Below, piece after piece: positions 1-5,708 of a stretch of DNA of 8,752 bases. Position 1 is the stretch's first letter; the number at the start of each line of letters is the position of its first letter. The DNA comes from Oscillospiraceae bacterium (GTDB lineage Bacteria > Bacillota > Clostridia > Oscillospirales > Oscillospiraceae), in assembly GCA_017936205.1 (NCBI GenBank), contig JAGBGB010000046.1, positions 1 through 8,752 on the forward strand, written 5' to 3'. The notes under the pieces are model-generated. The model was given only the letters and a program-made list of their open reading frames with translations, searched no databases and had not been told where the DNA came from. The position numbers were made by a program, and so were the translations under genes.

Positions 1-19
1 GCACCAAATGTGCACCAAA
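1..19. repeat. short direct repeat at window edge, GCACCAAA twice
   Basis: The 8-mer GCACCAAA occurs at 1-8 and again at 12-19, separated by TGT. It lies about 80 bp beyond the 3' end of the tRNA-Thr gene. Short direct repeats near a tRNA 3' end can be arm-type integrase sites of an integrated element, but the window stops here and no integrase or duplicated tRNA end is visible. The rest of 20-57 shows nothing I can name. Confidence 0.3.
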
Positions 20-58
20 GCAAAAAGCACCCTTTCTAAAACGCTGCACAAAATCAGA

Positions 59-93
59 AAAACAGCCAATTTCCAAAGGAAAGAGGCTGTTTT
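59..93 (-). terminator. intrinsic terminator of the tRNA-Thr gene
   Basis: A 9-bp stem pairs 59-67 with 85-93 (AAAACAGCC/GGCTGTTTT read on the minus strand). It encloses a second 5-bp stem, 70-74 with 78-82, closed by a 3-base loop. On the minus strand the descending arm runs into TTTTTC. The structure starts 6 bases after the tRNA discriminator base, the expected place for termination of a single-gene tRNA transcript. Confidence 0.8.
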
Positions 94-98
94 CTTGG

Positions 99-171
99 AG
101 CTACTGGCCGGACTCGAACCGGCGACCTGCTGATTACGAATCAGCTGCTCTACCGACTGAGCCACAGTAGC
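99..171 (-). tRNA. tRNA-Thr, anticodon CGU
   Basis: The minus strand folds into a standard 73-base cloverleaf. The acceptor stem GCTACTG/CAGTAGC is a perfect 7 bp. The D stem is GCTC/GAGC, the anticodon stem GCTGA/TCAGC with loop TTCGTAA, and the T stem GCCGG/CCGGC with loop TTCGAGT. The anticodon CGT lies at 136-138 and reads ACG, so the tRNA carries threonine; G35 and U36, the main threonine identity bases, are present. The discriminator base is U at 99 and the CCA end is not encoded. A consensus promoter lies just upstream and an intrinsic terminator just downstream, so the gene appears to be a single-gene transcription unit. Confidence 0.96.
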
Positions 172-185
172 GATTCGCAGGCTCT

Positions 186-214
186 ATTCTACCCTATTTT
201 CGCAGGAATGTCAA
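186..214 (-). promoter_or_regulatory. sigma-A promoter of tRNA-Thr
   Basis: On the minus strand TTGACA (214-209) is followed by exactly 17 bases and then TAGAAT (191-186). This is a perfect -35 box and a 5-of-6 -10 box at ideal spacing. Initiation about 7 bases downstream, near 179, would give a leader of about 8 bases before the mature tRNA 5' end at 171. It lies between sigF and the tRNA gene. I see no canonical terminator after sigF, only a weak CTGTT/AACAG hairpin, so sigF readthrough into the tRNA is possible. Confidence 0.88.
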
Positions 215-282
215 GTTTAATTTTCTTGTTTTGCCCTAAAAACCACCGAGAATCACTGTTTTCACAACAGGCAGGAACAGGA

Positions 283-987
283 TCAGATATAATTCCGCAG
301 CAGCTTCAGAGCCTTCTTCTCGATGCGGGATACCTGCACTTGGGATACCCCTAAGAGTTTTGCGGTTTTATCCTGAGTCAGACTGTGGAAAAAGCGGAGC
401 TTGATCACCAGCTGTTCTCGTTCCGGCAGCTTTTGGATGGCATCCCGTATGGCGATCTTATCCAAGATCTCTTCTTCCATAGCTCCTGTGGTCAGCACAT
501 CCTCTAAGGCAAAGCCCTCCTCTCCCGTCCGCTTCTGGATAGATTCTGTAGCAGAGGTAGCAGTTTCCGCTGCAGCGATCTCTTCCGGATCCAAGCCTGT
601 TTCCTCACTGAGCTCACTGAGACCGGGCTCCCGTCCCAAGGCAGCAGTCAGCCGCTGTCGGGTCGCCTTGATCATAGCGGAACGCTCCTTCAAGCTGCGA
701 CTGACCTTGATGGTTCCATCATCCCGAAGGAAGCGGCGGATCTCCCCGGCGATCTTGGGTACTGCGTAGGTTGAGAACTGCGTTCCATATTCCAGATCGA
801 AGCCCTCCACCGCCTTCAGGAAGCCCAAACAGCCCAGCTGATACAGATCGTCCGGATCCACCCCTCTGCCAAAATACCGCCTTGCAATAGACCAGATCAG
901 TCCGTTGTTGTTGATCACCAGCTCCTCGTAGGCTTGTGCATCCCCTGCCTTGGCACTGCGGAGCAGCTCTTCCTGAGGGATGGTCAC
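283..987 (-). CDS. sigF: RNA polymerase sporulation sigma factor SigF
   Basis: A sigma-70 family factor of 234 aa, the usual SigF length. It directs core RNA polymerase to early forespore promoters and is held inactive by SpoIIAB until SpoIIAA releases it. Region 2 is clear at about 24-90, with GRGVDPDDLYQLG (40-52), GFDLEYGTQFSTYAVPKI (62-79) and RRFLRDDG. Region 3 follows at about 95-150. Region 4 ends in a helix-turn-helix (LTQDKTAKLLGVSQVQVSR, 203-221). Sequence alone fits both SigF and its close paralogue SigG, but position as third gene after spoIIAA and spoIIAB settles it as SigF. The start is GTG at 987, inside a GTGA overlap with the spoIIAB stop and preceded by AGAGGTGG, implying translational coupling. 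Confidence 0.95.
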   Translation of the reverse strand: MTIPQEELLRSAKAGDAQAYEELVINNNGLIWSIARRYFGRGVDPDDLYQLGCLGFLKAVEGFDLEYGTQFSTYAVPKIAGEIRRFLRDDGTIKVSRSLKERSAMIKATRQRLTAALGREPGLSELSEETGLDPEEIAAAETATSATESIQKRTGEEGFALEDVLTTGAMEEEILDKIAIRDAIQKLPEREQLVIKLRFFHSLTQDKTAKLLGVSQVQVSRIEKKALKLLRNYI

Positions 988-1424
988 TTGCTGCCACCTC
1001 TGGGAAGGATCTTCCGCTTCATATGTACAGTGGTTCCCTTGTTGACTGTGGAGTGAATGCGGAATTCCGTCATAAAGCTCTCCATGATGGTGATCCCCAT
1101 GCCGCTTCGCTCCTCTCCTCCGGTGGTAAACATGGGTTTCCGAGCCTGTTCCACATCTGCAATGCCACAGCCGCGATCCTTCACCGTAATATCCAGAACA
1201 TGCTCCGGCAGGATCCTCGCCTTCAGGATAATGGGGCCCAGCTCCTCCGGGTAGGCGTGGACGATGCAGTTGGTAACTGCTTCGGAAACCGCAGTTTTAA
1301 TATCCCCAAGCTCGTCCAGTGTGGGATCCAGCTGAGCCGCAAAGCTTGCTACCGCACTACGGGCAAAGGCTTCGTTGGTAGAACGACTGGGGAATTCCAG
1401 ATGCATATAATTTTCGCCCTTCAT
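984..1424 (-). CDS. spoIIAB: anti-sigma F factor and serine kinase SpoIIAB
   Basis: A GHKL-fold ATP-binding protein of 146 aa, the same length as the Bacillus subtilis protein. It binds and silences SigF in the predivisional and mother cell, and phosphorylates SpoIIAA on a serine. The ATP-binding motifs are intact: N box EAVTN (E48, N52), DRGCGI (D83-I88), and the ATP-lid region ERSGMG (105-110). SEAVTN and ERSGMG match the classical protein closely. I chose ATG at 1424, which overlaps the spoIIAA stop as ATGA and gives an MKGENYMHLEF start equivalent to the B. subtilis MKNEMHLQF. An ATG three codons upstream (1433) sits only one base from the AGGAGG and is a poorer start. The gene overlaps sigF by 4 bases. 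Confidence 0.95.
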   Translation of the reverse strand: MKGENYMHLEFPSRSTNEAFARSAVASFAAQLDPTLDELGDIKTAVSEAVTNCIVHAYPEELGPIILKARILPEHVLDITVKDRGCGIADVEQARKPMFTTGGEERSGMGITIMESFMTEFRIHSTVNKGTTVHMKRKILPRGGSK

Positions 1425-1741
1425 TGGGTACATTCCTCCTTCATAATGGTTAGTTTTTCGATCCCTGCTGTCCGCAGCACCTTGTAGGGCTGGGGCGGTA
1501 TGTTCTGCAGCAGCAGCTTGCCCTGAAGAGAGTTCATGCGGCGCAGAGTGTGGAGCACCACCGCAATGCCGCTGGAATCCATAAATCGTACCTCTTCAAA
1601 ATCCAAAATACAGCGCAAGGGCAGGTATTCATCTACCTTTGCAGAGATCGCCCCCATGATCTCCCTTGCGCTGTGATGGTCGATCTCCCCCCTCAGCATC
1701 AGGGTAAGCTGCCTGTCCTGAACGAAACTTGTCAGCTTCAT
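1421..1741 (-). CDS. spoIIAA: anti-sigma F factor antagonist SpoIIAA
   Basis: A STAS-domain anti-anti-sigma factor of 106 aa, slightly shorter than the 117 aa of B. subtilis. Unphosphorylated SpoIIAA binds SpoIIAB and frees SigF; SpoIIAB inactivates it by phosphorylation and SpoIIE (not in this window) reactivates it. The regulatory serine lies in the conserved MDSSG motif (54-58), most likely S57. The N-terminal part (LTLMLRGEIDHHSA, 12-25) is a typical STAS strand and loop. An in-frame ATG exists at 1798, but it lies upstream of the probable -10 box. The ATG at 1741 has a strong GGAGGAT six bases before it and gives the family-type N-terminus, so I start there. It is the first gene of the spoIIA operon. 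Confidence 0.94.
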   Translation of the reverse strand: MKLTSFVQDRQLTLMLRGEIDHHSAREIMGAISAKVDEYLPLRCILDFEEVRFMDSSGIAVVLHTLRRMNSLQGKLLLQNIPPQPYKVLRTAGIEKLTIMKEECTQ

Positions 1742-1755
1742 AGCTATCCTCCGAT

Positions 1756-1792
1756 AAAACAAAATGAGAGTGCGTCGAAACACACTCTCATT
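1756..1792 (-). terminator. intrinsic terminator after the GerMN lipoprotein gene
   Basis: A perfect 10-bp stem pairs 1783-1792 with 1763-1772 (AATGAGAGTG/CACTCTCATT on the minus strand) around a 10-base loop. TTTTGTTTT follows. It sits about 60 bases after the stop of the lipoprotein gene and 15 bases before spoIIAA, so it should end the upstream two-component operon. Confidence 0.78.
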
Positions 1793-1795
1793 ATA
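1790..1795 (-). promoter_or_regulatory. probable -10 box for the spoIIA operon
   Basis: A perfect TATAAT reads on the minus strand at 1795-1790, 49 bases before the spoIIAA start codon. No good -35 hexamer lies 16-18 bases upstream (best CAGAAG/AGAAGC), so the promoter may depend on an activator. In B. subtilis the operon is read by SigH under Spo0A control; I could not find a convincing SigH motif or Spo0A box here. The box overlaps the first arm of the terminator hairpin. Confidence 0.45.
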
Positions 1796-1853
1796 CATGG
1801 TCTACACTGCCGCTTCTGTCGAAAGAAAGCAGAGGGATTGAAAATATTACATT

Positions 1854-3155
1854 TTACGGCATCTCGGCGAACCATTCGGGCTCCGGTGTTTGGATCCCCT
1901 TCAGGTAGCCCCAGCCGGCGGTAGGTCGAATACCTTCTATAAGGATCTCCACACGCTCCACATAGGGTAAGGCGCAGAGACTTGCTACAAGGCTCTGGAC
2001 AGCCTGTGCCTTCTTCCCATCGTCCTGTGTACTGTCAACGATCTGAGCTGTCAGGTCCACCACACAGGCACCCTCTACCATACTGACATTCAGCACCTTC
2101 GTTCCCACAGGAATACTGTGCCGAATCCCATTCCCGCCCTCATAATTCAGGAGAGCAAGAACCACCTGTTCCTCTCTGGACACAGTGGGATCCTCGGGGA
2201 GCCACACAGGGATCTCCACCAGCTTCCCATTCTTCTCGGCATAGGGATAAATGGAGGCATCGAAGCCGTCGCCCTTCTGGAGCAAGCGGTCATCCCGATA
2301 CAAGCCGGAGGACAGATCCAGTAAATTCAGCTCCTTCAAAACAGCACCCTCCACCCGAAGCTCTACGGCATTGATGCCTTCCAGCTCAGTCAGAGAATTC
2401 ACAATGCTGTAAACAGCCAGCCGTGCCACAGAAAAACGTTTGGGCATTTCCTGCACAAATGCAGAAGAAAGGTTCACGATACATTTATCCCTTTCCACCC
2501 ATGCGCCCAGCAACTGCGTATTGCCGGGAATACAGCCATGAGGATCCCCCAGTGCTGTTCCCTCCAAGAGCTGTTGGAGGATGTAGGCAGGCTTCTCATT
2601 CTCAGCCATAGATTCCACCATCCGTGTTTCGCGGCGGAGGAAGCGAAGCTGTTCGTCGGGATAATACAGCACCAGTTCTTGGTGGGGGTGCATGGAAGTA
2701 TCCTCAAACAGCAGCTCATTGTCTGCCATGATCACAGGCTCTCGATCCTCAGGAGGGTAGATCATCACACGGCGGATGGTGTGCAGCTGAGAAAAGGTTC
2801 TGGTAATACAGGCAACGGTCAGAGATTCCTCAATGGCCTTGCCGCTCCGTCCCGTAAAATGCAGACTCAGGGTTCCGTCTGAGTGCAAACCATGAGAATC
2901 ATAGCGCCAGCCTGCAGGAAAGAGCTTCTCTCCATCCTCCGGCGGTTCAGAGGAAAAGTAAGCTTGCAGCACCTCTGACAGCATGGGCACAGCCTCAGAA
3001 AAATACTGCTCCCTGCCCACGACCCCACCGGAAGCATGAGGATCTGCAGAGGGGTAGTAGAAGGTAATCGGCGTGCCCTGTGGCTTTGCCTCCCCGGTTT
3101 TACAGGCGCACAGCAGAAGGCTCAGAGCCAATATCAATAATAAAAATCGTCTCAT
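1854..3155 (-). CDS. GerMN-domain lipoprotein, LpqB/GerM-like
   Basis: A predicted extracytoplasmic lipoprotein of 433 aa. The N-terminus is basic and hydrophobic and ends in the lipobox LCAC, with C18 the lipidated residue. Two GerMN modules are evident at about 160-270 and 312-410. Each opens with a YYP/WLP strand, continues through a VNLS/VDLT strand and a long helix, and ends in VELRVEG or VEILIEG. A third, more diverged copy appears at about 29-135 (ITFYYP near its start). GerMN domains occur in the germination protein GerM and in LpqB, the lipoprotein partner of actinobacterial MtrB. The ATG overlaps the kinase stop (ATGA) behind a strong AGGAGG, so it is the last coupled gene of the regulator-kinase operon. 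I infer that it modulates the sensor kinase at the membrane surface. The exact function is unknown. Confidence 0.82.
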   Translation of the reverse strand: MRRFLLLILALSLLLCACKTGEAKPQGTPITFYYPSADPHASGGVVGREQYFSEAVPMLSEVLQAYFSSEPPEDGEKLFPAGWRYDSHGLHSDGTLSLHFTGRSGKAIEESLTVACITRTFSQLHTIRRVMIYPPEDREPVIMADNELLFEDTSMHPHQELVLYYPDEQLRFLRRETRMVESMAENEKPAYILQQLLEGTALGDPHGCIPGNTQLLGAWVERDKCIVNLSSAFVQEMPKRFSVARLAVYSIVNSLTELEGINAVELRVEGAVLKELNLLDLSSGLYRDDRLLQKGDGFDASIYPYAEKNGKLVEIPVWLPEDPTVSREEQVVLALLNYEGGNGIRHSIPVGTKVLNVSMVEGACVVDLTAQIVDSTQDDGKKAQAVQSLVASLCALPYVERVEILIEGIRPTAGWGYLKGIQTPEPEWFAEMP

Positions 3156-4501
3156 TCTTCCTCCTGTAGGTCAAAAATCGGGAACCGGACCCTAAACACG
3201 GTTCCGCCACCCTCTCGGGGAGCTACGGTAATGGTACCGTCATTTCGTTCCACCATAGCATGCACGATCGCCAGGCCCAAACCGGACCCTCCCGCTGCAC
3301 GGGAACGAGCCTTGTCCACCCGATAGAAGCGGTCAAAAATACGAGGTCTGGCTTCCTCCGGGATCCCTACACCGGAGTCTGATACAAGGAGCTCTACCTC
3401 TCCGTCCTGCCGACTCAGTTCCAGACCTACCCAGCCACGGTCACGGTTGTACTTGATGGCATTCTCTGTCAGATTAAAGACGATCTGATACAGGTCATCC
3501 TCCACCATCATCAGAGTACAATTATCCTGACAGCTACAGTCCAGACGGATCTCACGGAGCTTTGCCAAGGGGCGGAGCATACGAGCCACCTTCAGCACCG
3601 TTGCCTTCCCGTCTAAGATCTCCATTTCCTTGGAGATAGCACTATCTAACTTGGTCAGAGCAAGGAGCTTCTGGGTCAGTCTGCCTAAGCGATCTGCCTC
3701 TCTGCCGATATCTCCGATGAATTCCCGTTCCGTGGCAGGATCCATTTCATTCTGCAGAATGGAATCCGACAGGAGCTTGATAGATGCCAAGGGGGTTTTC
3801 AATTCATGGGAGGCATCGGAAACAAACTGCCGTCTCCGCTGCTCCGATCCCTCCAGTCGTTCTGCCAATTCATTAAATTCCTGCCCTAAACGAACCAATT
3901 CGTCATGACCCTTCAGGGTGATCTTCTGAGAATAGTCTCCGTCTCGCATATTCCGAACAGATGCAAGGATCTGCCGCAGCTTCCTGGAAAAAGCAGAGGA
4001 GAAGAACAGTGCCACCAGAATAATAGCTGCCTCCAGAATCACAGAAATACGCAGAACATTGGTCTCCAACGCATTGATCAGCTCTCCCTGATCCGGCTGG
4101 TATTCCATCAAATAAACTGCCCCAAGGATCCGTCCTCCCCGAACCAGAGGGATCGCCAAGCGACTCTCGATCACATGGTCCCGATAGCTGCTAAAGAACA
4201 CATCGTTCCCCTGCAGCGCCTTGATCAGCTCCGGGAACAACAGCAGTTTCCCCTCTCCGTTTCCGATCTCCAGAGAATCATACAGAGCATAGCCGTAAGC
4301 ATCTGTGACGACCATGCGGCTGGCCTGCAGCTCCTCCATGGCATTGACCGCAGACTCCACCTGATTGGCTGTCAGTTCCTCTAACTGCAGCAGGGTGGCG
4401 GTAATGAGCTGTGCCTTCCCCTCCATGGACTGCTGCCGATCCGCCACCACAATATCCTGAATGGTATTGGAGGTGTACAGATTCAGCCCGAACAGAGCCA
4501 C
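3152..4501 (-). CDS. membrane sensor histidine kinase (HAMP-HisKA-HATPase)
   Basis: A class I sensor kinase paired with the upstream response regulator. Counting from GTG at 4501 (449 aa): an extracytoplasmic sensing region at about 12-148, a transmembrane helix at about 150-170, HAMP at about 171-225, HisKA with phosphoacceptor H232 in SHELKTPLASIK, N box NLTENAIKYN (343-352), G1 DSGVGI (375-380), F box FDRFYR and G2 GSGLGL (405-410). All catalytic motifs are intact. The listed start is the only ATG/GTG/TTG between the upstream in-frame stop and the conserved part, but it cuts the first transmembrane helix in half and has no clear ribosome site. The real protein almost certainly begins further upstream (see the 4502-4585 entry). 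The gene ends in an ATGA overlap with the lipoprotein gene. It resembles WalK/PhoR/MtrB-type kinases; the ligand is unknown. Confidence 0.9.
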   Translation of the reverse strand: MALFGLNLYTSNTIQDIVVADRQQSMEGKAQLITATLLQLEELTANQVESAVNAMEELQASRMVVTDAYGYALYDSLEIGNGEGKLLLFPELIKALQGNDVFFSSYRDHVIESRLAIPLVRGGRILGAVYLMEYQPDQGELINALETNVLRISVILEAAIILVALFFSSAFSRKLRQILASVRNMRDGDYSQKITLKGHDELVRLGQEFNELAERLEGSEQRRRQFVSDASHELKTPLASIKLLSDSILQNEMDPATEREFIGDIGREADRLGRLTQKLLALTKLDSAISKEMEILDGKATVLKVARMLRPLAKLREIRLDCSCQDNCTLMMVEDDLYQIVFNLTENAIKYNRDRGWVGLELSRQDGEVELLVSDSGVGIPEEARPRIFDRFYRVDKARSRAAGGSGLGLAIVHAMVERNDGTITVAPREGGGTVFRVRFPIFDLQEEE

Positions 4502-4585
4502 CGCTGTCAGAAGGATATAGGCAAGAGCGTTGCGGAGCTGGGTGCTGACGGGATAGAAGGGCAGCCGTCTCTTACGCTTTGAAAT
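4502..4585 (-). other. in-frame N-terminal extension of the sensor kinase
   Basis: The kinase frame is open upstream of 4501 to a TGA at 4609-4607. Residues encoded from 4585 read ISKRKRRLPFYPVS and then TQLRNALAYILLTAV, joining ALFGLNLY. That is a basic cytoplasmic tail plus the missing half of the first transmembrane helix. No ATG, GTG or TTG lies in this stretch. Candidate starts are ATT at 4585, preceded by GGGGAG at 9-base spacing inside the end of the regulator gene, or CTG at 4564, 7 bases after the regulator stop. The choice between them is inference. Confidence 0.6.
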
Positions 4586-5249
4586 AGTACCCCACTCCCC
4601 ACTTTGTCATAAAATACTCCGGCTCAGCCGGGACAGTTTCCAGCTTCTCACGGATTCTGCGGATGTGCACATCCACAGTGCGAATATCGCTGCGGTATTC
4701 ATCGAAGCCCCAGATCAGATCCAACAAATTCTCACGGGAATAAACCCGATTGGGATTCCGCATCAGCAGCTCCACCATGTCGAATTCTCTGGCAGTCAGC
4801 TCCACAGCTGCACCGTTCTTATAAACATTCCGTTCCTTACGGTCAATGGTTAGGGAACCGAAGCTCTTACGATCACTGGTAGCTTGGGTCCTGCCACTGC
4901 GACGAAGAAGGGCACGGATCCGTGCCTTCAGCTCCAGAATATTAAAGGGCTTGGTCAAATAATCATCCGCCCCCTGCTCGAAGCCCAACAGCTTATCCAT
5001 ATCATCTGTACGGGCAGTGAGCATAATAATGGGAATATCCGAAAATTCCCGAATCCGTCGGCAAGCCTCCAGCCCATCTACCTCCGGCATCATCACATCC
5101 AGAAGGATCAGACCCAGATCCGGTGTACGGGCAAGCTCGATCGCCTCCGCTCCGTTTTTCCCGGTAATGACCTGATAGCCCTCGTTCTGCAAATTATACT
5201 TGATCCCCTTGACCAAGAGTTCTTCATCATCTACAACTAAGATCTTCAT
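4572..5249 (-). CDS. OmpR/PhoB-family response regulator
   Basis: A two-component response regulator of 225 aa. The receiver domain spans 1-118 with acidic pocket D7/D8, phosphoacceptor D51 (LLDVMMPEVDG), T78 and K100 (YLTKPF). The winged-helix DNA-binding domain spans about 128-223, with LTAREFDMVELL, the recognition-helix region DIRTVDVHIRRIREKL, and the terminal wing KWGVGYYF. All switch residues are present, so it should be phosphorylated by the adjacent kinase and bind direct repeats. The ATG at 5249 follows the comEA-like stop by 3 bases, with GGAGG placed in the end of that gene. Its 3' end may overlap the true start of the kinase. It resembles WalR, PhoP and MtrA; sequence alone does not decide among them. 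Confidence 0.93.
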   Translation of the reverse strand: MKILVVDDEELLVKGIKYNLQNEGYQVITGKNGAEAIELARTPDLGLILLDVMMPEVDGLEACRRIREFSDIPIIMLTARTDDMDKLLGFEQGADDYLTKPFNILELKARIRALLRRSGRTQATSDRKSFGSLTIDRKERNVYKNGAAVELTAREFDMVELLMRNPNRVYSRENLLDLIWGFDEYRSDIRTVDVHIRRIREKLETVPAEPEYFMTKWGVGYYFKA

Positions 5250-5252
5250 TCC

Positions 5253-5594
5253 CTATTCCTCCACACATACATAATCCAGAAGCTGCTTCAGTCGCTTTTC
5301 GCCAATTCCCGATATCTGCTGCAGCTCATGGGGGCTTTTAAAGCCTCCATGCTCCTGCCGATAATCCAAAATTCTCTGCGCCAGATCGGCTCCCACTCCG
5401 GGCAAGGTACACAGCTCGCTTAAATCTGCACGGTTCAGATCCACACAAACCTCCCTTATGGAGGCAGATCCGGCTTCTCTTGTATCTGTTGCCTCCATAG
5501 TGATTCCCTGTCCGGAAAACACGAAGTATACAGAGCCCAGTACGAACAGCAGCACCGGCAGGAGAAAAAATCCACTTCTTTTTCTATATTTCAC
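5253..5594 (-). CDS. ComEA-like helix-hairpin-helix protein, membrane anchored
   Basis: A small protein of 113 aa with a basic N-terminus, one transmembrane helix (about 9-27), a short linker and a C-terminal tandem helix-hairpin-helix domain (about 50-108). The hairpins are LPGVGADLAQRIL (64-76) and ISGIGEKRLKQL (94-105), and VDLNRAD (51-57) is the usual ComEA lead-in. ComEA family proteins bind double-stranded DNA on the outer membrane face during transformation uptake. This one lacks the SLBB domain of classical Gram-positive ComEA, and no comEC or comEB lies nearby, so a competence role is uncertain. I chose GTG at 5594, preceded by AAGGGG. An ATG at 5678 lies upstream of the predicted transcription start and is excluded. 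First gene of the regulator-kinase-lipoprotein operon. Confidence 0.85.
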   Translation of the reverse strand: MKYRKRSGFFLLPVLLFVLGSVYFVFSGQGITMEATDTREAGSASIREVCVDLNRADLSELCTLPGVGADLAQRILDYRQEHGGFKSPHELQQISGIGEKRLKQLLDYVCVEE

Positions 5595-5617
5595 AAGTAT
5601 TTTCCCCTTATCGTCCG

Positions 5618-5645
5618 TTGACAGATGCTTGTTTTCTGCTATAAT
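5618..5645 (+). promoter_or_regulatory. sigma-A promoter of the carboxypeptidase-udg unit
   Basis: A perfect TTGACA at 5618-5623, a 16-base spacer and a perfect TATAAT at 5640-5645 with an extended -10 TG (TGC at 5637-5639). Transcription should begin near 5652, leaving a leader of about 57 bases before the ATG at 5709. The -10 box is one half of a 21-bp palindrome shared with the divergent promoter. Confidence 0.85.
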
Positions 5646-5648
5646 AGT

Positions 5649-5678
5649 ATTATAGCACACAATAAGGCTCCGGGGCAA
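5649..5678 (-). promoter_or_regulatory. sigma-A promoter of the comEA-like/two-component operon
   Basis: On the minus strand a weak TTGCCC (5678-5673), an 18-base spacer and a perfect TATAAT (5654-5649) with an extended TGC (5657-5655). Initiation is expected near 5642, about 48 bases before the GTG at 5594. The weak -35 box suggests lower activity than the opposing promoter, unless a regulator acts here. Confidence 0.65.
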
Positions 5679-5708
5679 GGTCGCTCTCGGAGTTTTTGGA
5701 GGATATTT

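Noticed and set aside
240..282. An intrinsic terminator right after sigF.
   Set aside because: Only a 5-bp CTGTT/AACAG hairpin without an adjacent T tract is visible; too weak to annotate.
283..987. Assignment of the sigma factor as SigG.
   Set aside because: SigG is a close paralogue, but the gene is third in an operon with spoIIAA and spoIIAB, the diagnostic location of sigF.
936..1487. A long plus-strand open frame (183 codons) across spoIIAB.
   Set aside because: It is antisense to a gene with clear GHKL motifs, has no ribosome site, and its translation has no recognisable features.
3905..4384. Plus-strand open frame opposite the sensor kinase.
   Set aside because: It lies entirely within the kinase coding region, whose protein is well supported; the antisense product is low-complexity Gln/His-rich sequence.
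5595..5678. ATG at 5678 as the start of the ComEA-like protein.
   Set aside because: It lies upstream of the predicted transcription start, in the divergent promoter, and would bury the transmembrane helix behind 28 unrelated residues. The GTG at 5594 has AAGGGG upstream.
5625..5708. ATG at 5625 as the start of the carboxypeptidase.
   Set aside because: It lies within the promoter, before the -10 box. The ATG at 5709 has a strong ribosome site and begins a normal signal peptide.
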